DNA of 64,000 nt from Canariomyces notabilis (lineage: Eukaryota; Ascomycota; Sordariomycetes; Sordariales; Chaetomiaceae): positions 124,001 through 188,000 of the forward strand of contig NW_027041842.1 of assembly GCF_033297395.1 (NCBI RefSeq), given 5' to 3'. The notes under the pieces are model-generated. The model was not told the DNA's origin, did not search any database, and was given only the letters and a program-made list of their open reading frames with translations. Shown here piece by piece: positions 34,672 to 44,382 of the stretch (position 1 is its first letter; each line of letters opens with the position of its first letter). A program made the translations under genes and the position numbers.

Positions 34672-36425
34672 TCACAAGTTAGCATACTTCTTAAACGCCC
34701 CAAGCAACCCACCAGTCGACGGATCGTGCCCAGAGCCCGCACCAGGCTCGTCAATCTCCTTCAAGATCTTCTTAGCCAGCACCTTGCCAAGCTCCACACC
34801 CCACTGATCAAAGCTATTGATATCCCAAACAGCCCCCTCCGTAAAAGTAAGATGCTCGTAATAAACAATCAGGGCACCGAGCTCAGCAGGACCAATGGCG
34901 CCGCCAACGAGGATGCTCGTCGTGGGACGGTTTCCCAAAAACACCTTGTGCGGGACGAGATTCTCAGCGACGCCGCCCTCGGCGCGGACTTCGTCAGCCG
35001 TCTTGCCCACCATGAGCGCCTCGGCCTGGGCAAGGTAGTTTGAGGCAAGCATCTTTTGGTGGAGGTTGTTCGACATCGGGTTGTGGGACTTGGCGGCGAG
35101 GATGAAGTCGGCGGGGATGAGCTTGGTGCCCTGGTGCACGAGCTGGAAAAAGGAGTGCTGCGCGTTGGTGCAGGGCTCGCCAAACAGGATCGGGCCCGTC
35201 GTGTACTTGGCGGGGGTACCGTCCGAGGTGATGGTCTTGCCGTTGGACTCCATGGAGAGCTGCTGCAGGTAGGCCGGGAAGCGGTGCAGGTACTGGTCAA
35301 AGGGCGCGACGAGGTGCGTCTGGGCGTTGAAGAAGTTGGAGTACCATACGCTGAGCAGGCCGCCGATGACGGGGACGTTCTCCCTGAGCGGGGCGGTGCG
35401 GAAGTGGTTGTCCATGGCGTGGGCGCCGGCCAGGAACTTGCGGAAGTTGTCGTAGCCGACGTACAGGGCGACGCTCAGGCCGATGGCGCTCCAGACCGAG
35501 TACCGGCCGCCGACCCAGCTCTCGAAGCCGAACATGTTCTTGGCGTCGATGCCGAACTTGGTCACTTCTGCCTCGTTCGTCGAGAGTGCGACAAAGTGCT
35601 TGGCGATATCCCCCTTGCCGCCGGTCTTCTCCAAGAACCACGTCTTGGCTGTATTCGCATTTGTGGTGGTCTCGGCGGTCGTAAACGTCTTGGACGCAAT
35701 CAAGAAAAGAGTTGTCTCGGGGTCCGAGTTTGCAAGAGCCTCGGCGATATGGGTGCCGTCAATGTTGGAGACGAAGTGCAGAGTCATGTCCTTGGCGCCG
35801 TAGTGCTTGAGGGCCTCGGTGACCATGACAGGGCCGCTGCGATCAGATCATGTATTAGCACAGCACCACGCCTATGATTCGACTGGCGAAAAGACGTTGT
35901 CACTCACAGATCAGAACCTCCAATGCCAACATTGATGATAGTGGTAAGCTTCTTCCCAGTGTAACCCTTCCACTCGCCGCTGCGGACCTGCTCAGAAAAC
36001 ACACGCATATGTTCCAGAACCTCATTGACGCCGCCCTTGGTGTTCATGACGTCGACGCCGTCCACCTTCATCTCTTGATTGGAGACATTGCGCAGGGCGG
36101 CGTGGTATACGGCGCGGTTCTCGGTGAAGTTGATCTTCTCGCCCTTGAACATGGCATCCCGCTTCTCCGTCACGCGAGCCTGTTCGGCGAGCTTAATGAG
36201 CTTGTCGAGAGTCTCTTCGGTTATGAGGTTCTTGCTGAAGTCGAAGAGGATCTCGGTGCCATCGGGCTCGCTGGAGATATCGCTGGGCAGAGTGACCTTG
36301 GTCGACAGCTTCTCGAACCGCTTGGGGTCGGCCTTGAAAGAATCCTTGAGGATGAAGGACCGGCCAACACTGGAATGATGGTCCTGTAGCTCAGCCCATG
36401 CGGGCAGTGTGTTTGCAGGCGCCAT
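34672..36425 (-). CDS. pgi1: Glucose-6-phosphate isomerase
   Basis: Two exons (36425-35908 and 35836-34672; phase 2 GT-AG intron) give 560 residues, the normal length for this enzyme. It interconverts glucose-6-phosphate and fructose-6-phosphate in cytosolic glycolysis and gluconeogenesis. Family motifs are continuous: INVGIGGSDLGPVMVTEAL spans the intron, then FVSNIDGTHIAEAL, FLIASKTFTTAETTTNA, MFGFESWVGGRYSVWSAIGL, and VWDINSFDQWGVELGK near the C-terminus. The GGRYS and GxxFDQWGVELGK patterns are the two classical isomerase signatures. The start MAPANTLPAWAELQDHH is typical of fungal enzymes. No frameshift or missing residue is seen. Confidence 0.97.
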
Positions 36426-37455
36426 CTTGGAGTCTTTTCAAGTTTCCGGAAAGGTGAAAGGACGGAATTCAGATGCCTGTTGGGGTGGAGCTGTCAGAGT
36501 AGGGCGTGTAGAATGGGCCACTCGGGCTTGGACTGAGCAACTTGGAGGGGGAAAGATGCCCAGGGCGGGGTGATGGGATGGGAAGATAGGTGGTGGTGGT
36601 GTGTTAGCTGTTGTGCCCCGCAATGCGGGGGATACAAGCTCAAGGATGAATACTTCGGGTTTGAATATCTGAACTGTATTGTACAGTACTTGCTTACCTG
36701 AGTTAACAATAGAACTGCCCTCTTGCCAAACTCAAGTAAAAACAAGATGAGGGGTTTAAGGGGAAGACCTGTTTTAAGAACTCACAAGAACGCTGGCGTT
36801 CAAATCCGAGATGATCATGCAGCTCGGAGACGCGAGATCGAACGTCACTGATGCCCCACCATCTCAATGCCGCTCGAATAACGTCAAACTGCTCAGTCTC
36901 CAGCTCTCCACCTCGGATTTAGCCAGTTCACGTTGCTGAGTAAGAGCCTCATGTCACTAGCGCGGGGGTTAGTAGACAGTATACCGGTAGAGCGGGACCT
37001 GAACAAGGCGAAAATAAAATAAAAACAGCATTCAGCACCGTCTTCGGATGAACTGCCAGTTGCGATGCTGTTGCCAGGACCTTTGGATAGCTGGTTTGTT
37101 GAGTCGACCGTGTATTCTACACCTCTTTCAACCCAAACCCGGGGAAAAGGAAGCAAAAACTACCGGAGAAGAGGGAAAAAAACAAGGAAAAAAAAAAAAA
37201 AAAAGAAAACCCAGTAATCATGACCAGTGCTAAATGGGAAGTGCCTGAACTGCTTTCCGTCTGAAAGCCCGCTTGTCGAAATCGCTCAGCCAAGAAAAAC
37301 CGACCACACCAAGCAAGTGCAGGTCCCTCAGCCCCCATCTTTTCCCTATCGTCCTTATCAGCGGGATAAGTACATCTTGTTACGTGCTCGCGCATTTCGG
37401 GTCCCAACCACCAGGCCGTTACGAGTAGTACCTCCGCGGCGCCATCGGCTGTCGC
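36426..37455. other. Intergenic region upstream of pgi1
   Basis: 1.0 kb holding the pgi1 promoter (minus strand) and the 3' flank of sch9. It includes an A-rich run of about 18 bases near 37190 and no supportable gene. Confidence 0.5.
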
Positions 37456-39625
37456 TCATCTATCCTGAATGCTGCCAACAAACGACGGGTCCCTCACGCT
37501 GCCGCCGGCGTCTCCGAGACCGGCGATCGGGCGGTTGTAAGAGAACCCTGTGAACTGATTCTGCAACGTCTCAGAGAGAACCGGTCCTTCGACGTACGAA
37601 TCTTGGGGCGGCTCAGACGTGAACTCAGGATCGAAGTTGCCCGTGTCAAGAGCATCGGCCTAGCGACATATCAGTCAGTGTTTGCCCAGATTAGTCACCT
37701 CAACCACTGGCGGTAGTCTAATACGTACCACATTCGGCTTGAACGCAGGCTCATATTTGCGCTGCAAGAGTTTCCGCCAGTCAATGGCGTGGAAGAATGG
37801 GTGTGCCTTGATTTCGGCGGATCCGTTGGCCCCAAGGCGTTGCTGCGGATCGCGGTTCAGCAGCTTGGTCAAGAGGTCCTTGGCCGCCGGCGGCACAATC
37901 TCATGACCAGGGAAATGCAGCGGCTCGCTGAGGATCTTGCGGTACATCTCGTTTGTGTTCTCATCGTAGAACGGCGGGAGGCCCGTCAACATCTCATAGA
38001 GCAGAACGCCCAGAGTCCACCAGTCGACCGTCTTGTTGTATCCATTGCCCATTAGCAACTCGGGCGCGAGGTACTCGGGCGTCCCGCAGAACGTGTTTGT
38101 GCGGTCTTCATCCTTCATGTCGAGCTTGCAGAGTCCAAAGTCGCAGAGAGCAATATGACCCTGGTAGTCAAGAAGAATGTTTTCGGGCTTCAAATCGCGG
38201 TAGATAACGTTGAAGCCGTGCAGGCACTCGAGGGCGCACAGCAGCTCGGCCGTGTAGAATCGACTGCGGTTGACATCAAAGCGTTGCTCCTTTTGCAGGT
38301 GGTGAAAGAGTTCGCCGCCATTGACAAAGGCCAGGACGAAATAGAGCTTTTCGGGACTCTGGAACGTGAACTTTAGGGGCACGATGAAGGGGTTGTTGAT
38401 CTGGGCGAGCACCGACCGCTCAGCCAGGGTGTGGGCCACTTCGGACCTCGAGATAATGTGGGCTTTTCGGATCGTTTTGAGCGCGTAGATTCGGTTGGTG
38501 TCCTTTTTCCGCACCTGCATAACCTTGCCAAAGCTGCCCTTCCCAACCACTTTCAGCAGCTCAAAGTCCTCAATCTTGAGCTTACCAGCCCTGTTCTCGA
38601 CATATTCGACGCCGATCTTGAGCCTGCCCGTGCCGTATTGCACATCGACCCAGTCCACACCGCTATGCCCGAGGGCACGCTCGCGGCTGGCATGTTCCGC
38701 TGCCGCCTTCTCCCGATCCTTCTTGCTGGCCTTGGGATCCTCGACGTACGGCTGCTTCTCCTCGAAACGCGGGTTGATGCGGACTACGCCGAGGAATATA
38801 TCTTGACTCCGGCCTGAGCCCGGCGGGGCATTTGGGTTTCGAATGTATAAGTGCACCACCAATTCCGTTACCCTCGACACGTCAAACTTGTATTGTGTGT
38901 TGGAGCCCGCCCATAGAGGATTCTCGGGAGTGCCTTCGACCGAGTTGACGAACACCTGTACCTTGTCGAAATCTATCAGAGCATAGGGCATGTATTTTGT
39001 GGAGATACGGCCGTGATTTGTGGGAATTCCGCTGAACCCGCCGGATGTTGACGGTCTGCCACCCATGAAGCCACCGGTCCTAGAAGAAGACGATGGGCGG
39101 ATAGAGCCAGCCGCACCGAGTGCGTTTCCCGTCGACAGCGAACTGCCTGGGTGAGTCGGGTTGAAGGCATTGCGATGTTGCTCGGGAAGAGAAAAGCCTT
39201 GACCCTCGTGGAGGGTAACGACGAGGATGCCTGGCTTGGGCGTCTTGACGACGGGCGCTTGTGTCAGGGCTTCTGACGCAGCTAAGATACAGTTAGGACA
39301 GGTCGACATTTGGGGGAAAGTCAGAGAAGTCGGGCGCCAGTTCTACACATACCGATGTTGCTCTCGTTTGTGGGAGTAGCGGTCCCCGAGATGGCACCCT
39401 GGCTCTTTTCATCCTTATCCGTGATGGTCGAAGTCGAGGGCGACCGGGAAAACGTGCTAGTGAGGGGACCCAGATGGGTCTCCTTTAGTTCTAAATGGCG
39501 ATCTTGTCAGCAACAGCACGCATCAAAACGGGGCGGACACCACGCCAGAATAAGGCGCAGCGCCGGTCGGAGAGCGACCGGCGGGGAAAGGGACTGGACG
39601 AACTCTTGGTTAATTTCCAGGACAT
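37456..39625 (-). CDS. sch9: Sch9-type AGC protein kinase with C2 domain
   Basis: Four exons (39625-39604, 39490-39353, 39281-37729, 37659-37456) give 638 residues. The first exon is only 22 nt; it creates the family N-terminus MSWKLTKKLKETHLG. A C2-like domain (about residues 70-285) precedes the kinase domain (about 293-554). The kinase shows VGKGSFGKV, catalytic Lys in YALKTI (Lys322), YRDLKPENILL (Asp416), DFG and the activation segment TNTFCGTPEYLAPE (Thr450, PDK1 site). The last exon carries the AGC tail with FTSEPPQDS (turn region) and hydrophobic motif FTGFSY (Ser611). Sch9/Sck1 kinases act downstream of TORC1 and nutrient signals in growth, stress resistance and lifespan. All key residues are present. 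A perfect 135-bp tandem duplication lies 320-590 bp upstream. Confidence 0.95.
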
Positions 39626-41800
39626 GATGGCGAAAAAGCGAGGCTTCCGCTCAGCAACGTGGATGGATCTGCGAGTGCAAGATTCAGCAAAAGGAGAGGA
39701 AGAGTTGCCGGTTTTGGCTTCAAGGTTCCCGGATGGAAGTAATAGGCAAAGATTGATATTTGGATGCGCTCCGGGCACGGGGAGTTGCCGCCCAGGTTAG
39801 CCTCGAGTCCACGTTTGGAGGGACGGGGCGGACTGCGGCAAGGAGTGCGGACTGCGGAGTGTCGGGTTGTGGTGAGCGGGCCAGGATGGGGCATTTCGAG
39901 AGTTGAAACTTGGGCGGGCAGTCGGGTGGACCGGGGCTTGTCTTGGAACCTGGAAGCCTGGGGCCGCAGCGTAGCAAACCACCTGTAGCAACCAGCACCC
40001 CGCAGCTGCGGTAAACAGCCTACGCCAGCACCTAATAAGCGCATGGAACCGCAACCGCCGATAATGAGGCCAGAGAAAGGCAACCTGGAAGCCTGGGGCC
40101 GCAGCGTAGCAAACCACCTGTAGCAACCAGCACCCCGCAGCTGCGGTAAACAGCCTACGCCAGCACCTAATAAGCGCATGGAACCGCAACCGCCGATAAT
40201 GAGGCCAGAGAAAGGCAGTTGGCGAGAACGCCGTGCAGCGCTCCGTCACCTCAATTTTGAGGTGAATTTCTTTTTCGAAATTCGCTAGAGAATGCAGGAT
40301 ACCAGTTGCAGCCGACACAGCGAGAGAGAAAGGGCTGACAGAACAGGGATTCGCAGCCCCAGCTCAAGCTCCATACCGTAGATCGCAGCTGAAGGTGGCG
40401 GTCGATAATTCAATATTTCCCCCCTGCTTTAGTGTCTTCAAAGTCTACTCAAACACTAATCTGTATGTGAACGTTAATAGATCTTGTGGCTTGCATCGCC
40501 AGTTGTAGCAAGAAATCCTAATGATTACCAGACCCCTGATGTAAACCCGAGTCGGGTCTGAGGAGGATACGAGTCTCACTTCCTCACTGACTTCCCAGAG
40601 TCAATTGCGCAATATGTCTTCGAATCGCCAAACAATGACTGTTATTCTTTCCTGTCTGCAAACAACCAACAGTCCGTTTATTAGTGCCACCTCGTGTTCC
40701 ACGAGACTGAGACAGCAGCGGGAGCAAGACCCGAGCTCGGTTGACGACATCAGCCGCGCGCCACTGCAGCAATGTGCAGCCCAGCCCCATCGATGGCAAA
40801 TAAGTTACCGTATCCAGCTGGGCCAGCCCCTTTTCTAGGGGTTCAAAAAAGGGGGTTCCAGAAGATCTCCGCACTCGTTTCGGTGCTCGGGCCCTCGCTC
40901 CATTCTCATAAGGAAATCGGTGCGATCGCCCGTCACCAATCTCAACCGATTTCAGACGCTCCCTGAACTAGCCTCTGAGGCAGCCTCGATAAACCGTTGA
41001 TTCCAGCGTCCTCTCTTCAGGTTCCACCGTCCCTGCAAATCGGACTCGCCGCATGGTCCACCAGTTGTGCATGGCAGCCATGGCTATGCCTGATCTAGGA
41101 CGAATTGAATCAACGCTTCGGTACCTATTGAATCATTATGGACTTGTCCCAAAAATTGGCCTCACGACCTGAAGCAAGTGCCAACGAGTAGCGTTACCTG
41201 ACGACTCTCTCTGGTCTTGGGCTTAACTTGGGCAATCCTGTTTTACCCAAACTGGTGAGCGAGGCCGTCTTATTAACCGCGGACCATGTATTTGAGGGTG
41301 GCAGAGCCCACAGTGCCCATCGTCATTCGCTACCAAGCACTCGGGTAGTGAAAAGGAACGGTGATGAGCGCATAACGTAGCATTACTCGTCATCGGCATT
41401 GATGAAAGGCTGCGTTGTCGCCATCGGCGGTCTTCATTCAGCAAGACATTCTGTTCTACAAGATGTTGCTTAGCAAGCAGATTGAAGACTCGAGTCTCAA
41501 GGGCCAGTCACAGCAGGTAAGGTATGTATATACATACCTTAAGTAAGTTAGGTTGAACCCCAGAACGGTCCAGAGATCCGGCACAGTCAGCGTCAGCAGC
41601 ACGGGGTGTGTCAGACGGTGACATTGGATTCGTGCCCCTCACAACGCCAGAAAACCATCATCTCCTAGAACCCACCTCGTATCAGCCACGACTGGGACGC
41701 ACGAGCAATTATCAAAGTTCCCATATAGCCTTGAGATACGGCTCAAGGCAACATAACTCAACATACCCTCTCGCACCCTCCTCTCAGTCCCGCCTCCAAC
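39626..41800. other. Divergent intergenic region upstream of sch9
   Basis: 2.2 kb between sch9 (minus) and the four-helix membrane protein (plus). It contains the 135-bp tandem duplication. Minus-strand frames across it (up to 189 codons) read through both repeat copies and show the repeat as duplicated peptide; they are not supported as genes. The rest has no protein-like frame. Confidence 0.5.
39947..40216. repeat. Perfect 135-bp direct tandem duplication
   Basis: Copy 1 (39947-40081) and copy 2 (40082-40216) show no difference on base-by-base reading. Each copy includes the palindromic CCCGCAGCTGCGG segment. The identity implies a recent event. The 135-bp size is below the length usually recognised by repeat-induced point mutation in filamentous ascomycetes. 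Confidence 0.95.
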
Positions 41801-42334
41801 ATGAACGGCGACCAGCCCCAGCCCGTGACGAAAGCCTCCACCGCCCTCCCACTACCCTACCGCCTCCTCCTGGTAGTCCTCGAACCATTCTTCTGCCTCA
41901 ACGGAGCCCGCATGGTCTTCTTCGACCCCGTGGACTACACGGCCAAGATCACGCGCGGGACCGCGACCTACGATCCTGCCAACCAGTACCTGTACACACA
42001 GCTCGGCGGCGCCTGGCTGCTCTTTGGCGTCGCCGAGGTACTGTTGCTGGGCGTTCTTGATGATTTGCGCGTCTGGCGCCTGCTGTGCGCCGCCATGCTG
42101 GTCAGCGACGTCGTGTACCACGTCAGCTCGGTGCAGGCGGTCGGGGGGTGGGAGAAGTTTGTTGCGTTTGGGGAGTGGGACGTTTTCGAGTGGGCGGTTT
42201 TTGCGTCGGCCGTGTTGCCGATGCTTGTGAGAGTGTTGGTGGTGCTTGGGGTGGGGGTGGACTTGAAGAGGAGGGAGGTGGTTGGTGGCAGTTGGGGAGG
42301 GAATGGCGAAAAGGGGAAGGGGAAGAGGCAGTGA
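41801..42334 (+). CDS. Four-helix fungal membrane protein (DUF7704-like)
   Basis: Single exon, 177 residues. Four hydrophobic segments are visible: PYRLLLVVLEPFFCLNG, LGGAWLLFGVAEVLLLGVL, VWRLLCAAMLVSDVVYHV, and FASAVLPMLVRVLVVLGVGV. Between helices 1 and 2 lies a conserved-looking extramembrane loop with FFDPVDYTAKITRGTATYD. The C-terminus is Gly/Lys-rich. This layout matches a fungal family of small integral membrane proteins annotated only as a domain of unknown function (DUF7704); the assignment is by recollection of the pattern. No catalytic residues are evident. Confidence 0.75.
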   Translation: MNGDQPQPVTKASTALPLPYRLLLVVLEPFFCLNGARMVFFDPVDYTAKITRGTATYDPANQYLYTQLGGAWLLFGVAEVLLLGVLDDLRVWRLLCAAMLVSDVVYHVSSVQAVGGWEKFVAFGEWDVFEWAVFASAVLPMLVRVLVVLGVGVDLKRREVVGGSWGGNGEKGKGKRQ

Positions 42335-42999
42335 GGGGTTTCAAGGCTGGGTTGGTAAGTCAGTGCAGTTCCATTTGACTTGCAAAAGATGGTTGCTGGT
42401 AGCTGGGAGTTGGATTTGTGTTTGGGGACGGCAGGAAGAACTGGAGCCGTGGGTCGAGGAGAAGGAAGGAGCGAGGAGGGTATATAACCATCGTTTCGTC
42501 CAAGGTTAAGCAAGTTAGACTCTGTAGTGGCCGAGTGATATTTCAGCTAACTATGAAATCGTTGTGCACGGTTTCGTAGGGCGGGAGGTTCCCGGTTCGA
42601 GTTCAGTTCGAGGAAAAGCCCCTCCGACCCAGCTTGGAGAACTGTTCTATGAAACCGTGACCCCGCCTGAGCTTTATGCCGGTTTGTCTCTTTTTGCACG
42701 TTGCCCTCGCGTTCTCTCCTCAATAGAACTCGGAGATTGGTTTCCAGAGACGTCCAGCCATCCCGATCGACTCGAAGTGATCCTACTTACCACCAAAGGC
42801 CGCTTCACGAGCTGGACTTGACAGCTTCGAGACTTCCATTTCTCTGCCCCTATCTACCACTTTTCGACTCACAGGTTGATCCAGGATATCGACAAATGGG
42901 AAGAAACCTCTCTTGATACTCAAGCTTAACTCATCATGGCACGGTAGACGTTCCGGCATCTCCGCCGAATAAGACCGGAAATTTCTAATTCGCATCCGC
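42335..42999. other. Convergent intergenic region with tRNA-like stretch
   Basis: 0.66 kb between two convergent genes. At 42528-42604 it contains sequences like a Pol III A box (TGGCCGAGTG) and B box (GGTTCGAGTTC), but no complete cloverleaf folds; see the findings. Confidence 0.5.
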
Positions 43000-44382
43000 C
43001 TACCACCACCCGACGTACGGCGCCAGGTTGTATGTGACATTCTGGATGGTACACCCCATGCTGGAGTACAGCTGATCATAACTCCCGTCCAGCACACTCC
43101 TGAGCCACGCAAATGCCCGCTGTCTTCCGTTGACGATCTCCTGATGGTGGGTGCCAGCCAAGTTCCGGTGGTACAAGATGTTCGCTCCCACTCCACAGAA
43201 CCTGTCCACAAGTTCGTCCACCTCCTTGATATCGCTCAACTCGTCGTGAACGGCGTTATAAATGAAGACGGGCATTCTCGGCACGCCATGGTATCCCATG
43301 AACCCGTCGATGTTGTACATCATCTGCATCACCCTCGTATGCAGATCTTTATACCCGCCCACAAAGTACGAGTAGATGTCGTTATACATAAACGTCCTGA
43401 TGGCCTGCCGCGCCGTCATCTTCCTGACGGACAAGAACCTATCCCTTAGCGCGGGCCGCAGCCTCGACACAATCCAGCGGTACGCGTCCGGATGCTGGGT
43501 CGCGATCCCCAGCAGTCCCGCAGGTATCAGCCCGGCACCCTCCTTTCCGTTCAAAAAGTCCGTCACACCCGTCACGTTAGGCGTCAACCCCCCCAGAGCA
43601 ATACCCGCGAACTTCATCTTGGGCGCGTACTGCACCGCCAGCTCAGCGGCCCACTCACTGGCCAACGCGCCGCCGCTGTACCCCCAGAGCGCAACCTTGG
43701 TGACATCCATGCGCAAACCAAACAGGCCGCCAACCTGCAGGACAGCTCGAACCCCATCAATAGTAGCATGTCCCGCCTGAACCCCCGCAGCATAACTGGC
43801 CAAGGGCCCCTCATAATCCGGCACAGCAACAAACCACCCAAGGGCCAAGGCATCGGCAATCTCCCCGTAGGGCTCGCCCAGGTGCAGGCCGTAGCTGGGG
43901 CTGGCGTCGACGTTGCACGTGTCGTAGGGCAGCTGGTACGAGAGCACGGCGTGCGCGCAGAGGTGCGGCGTCTGGGGCGAGCAGCGCGCCTGCCAGCGGG
44001 GGATGAAGAGTGTGGTCACGTCCCACGCCGGGTTGTACTGGCTGTCGGTTGATCGGTACAGCAGCTGGTACGCCCGTAGCGCGTTGCCCACCGTCCAGTT
44101 GAGGAACGGGGCTTGTCGGATCTTGAGGACTTGTCCGGGTTCGGTTTGGGTCCAGTCGTAGGTGGTTGGGGCGCGGTACCAGGGGTCAAGGCTGGGAGGC
44201 AGAGGGAGTGCGGGACCTGCCTGAGGTGCGGCGGCGGCGGCGGCCTGGTCGGCTTCTTCGAGGAGTTGGTGGAGGGTCTTGAGCGGGACGGTGGATGGCG
44301 AGGAGAGAGTGGCAACTGAGGATGGCCTCACCCCGCTCAGTATGATGCCCCAGAGGAGGAAGAAAGAAACCAAGAGAGCCAT
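43000..44382 (-). CDS. Secreted lipase, LIP/CAL-A family
   Basis: Single exon, 460 residues, with signal peptide MALLVSFFLLWGIILSGVRP. The alpha/beta-hydrolase core carries the nucleophile elbow WGYSGGA (Ser236). The conserved VPDYEGP lies ahead of it, and Asp380/Asp384 in AVHDELSD and His412/413 in GTHHQE complete the likely triad. These are features of the fungal secretory lipase family (LIP, related to Candida antarctica lipase A), which hydrolyse triacylglycerols and esters outside the cell. Ala-rich residues 46-52 precede the mature core. Potential N-glycosylation sites (NWT, NVT) are present. It is divergent, 3.2 kb away, from the SGNH/subtilase locus. Confidence 0.93.
   Translation of the reverse strand: MALLVSFFLLWGIILSGVRPSSVATLSSPSTVPLKTLHQLLEEADQAAAAAAPQAGPALPLPPSLDPWYRAPTTYDWTQTEPGQVLKIRQAPFLNWTVGNALRAYQLLYRSTDSQYNPAWDVTTLFIPRWQARCSPQTPHLCAHAVLSYQLPYDTCNVDASPSYGLHLGEPYGEIADALALGWFVAVPDYEGPLASYAAGVQAGHATIDGVRAVLQVGGLFGLRMDVTKVALWGYSGGALASEWAAELAVQYAPKMKFAGIALGGLTPNVTGVTDFLNGKEGAGLIPAGLLGIATQHPDAYRWIVSRLRPALRDRFLSVRKMTARQAIRTFMYNDIYSYFVGGYKDLHTRVMQMMYNIDGFMGYHGVPRMPVFIYNAVHDELSDIKEVDELVDRFCGVGANILYHRNLAGTHHQEIVNGRQRAFAWLRSVLDGSYDQLYSSMGCTIQNVTYNLAPYVGWW

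Noticed and set aside
35056..35877. 273-codon plus-strand frame over pgi1
   Set aside because: A shadow of glucose-6-phosphate isomerase, which is complete on the other strand.
39610..40318. Minus-strand frames of 173-189 codons with an internally duplicated peptide
   Set aside because: The duplicated peptide is only the 135-bp DNA duplication read in frame. The composition is not protein-like and the frames overlap the sch9 promoter and first exon.
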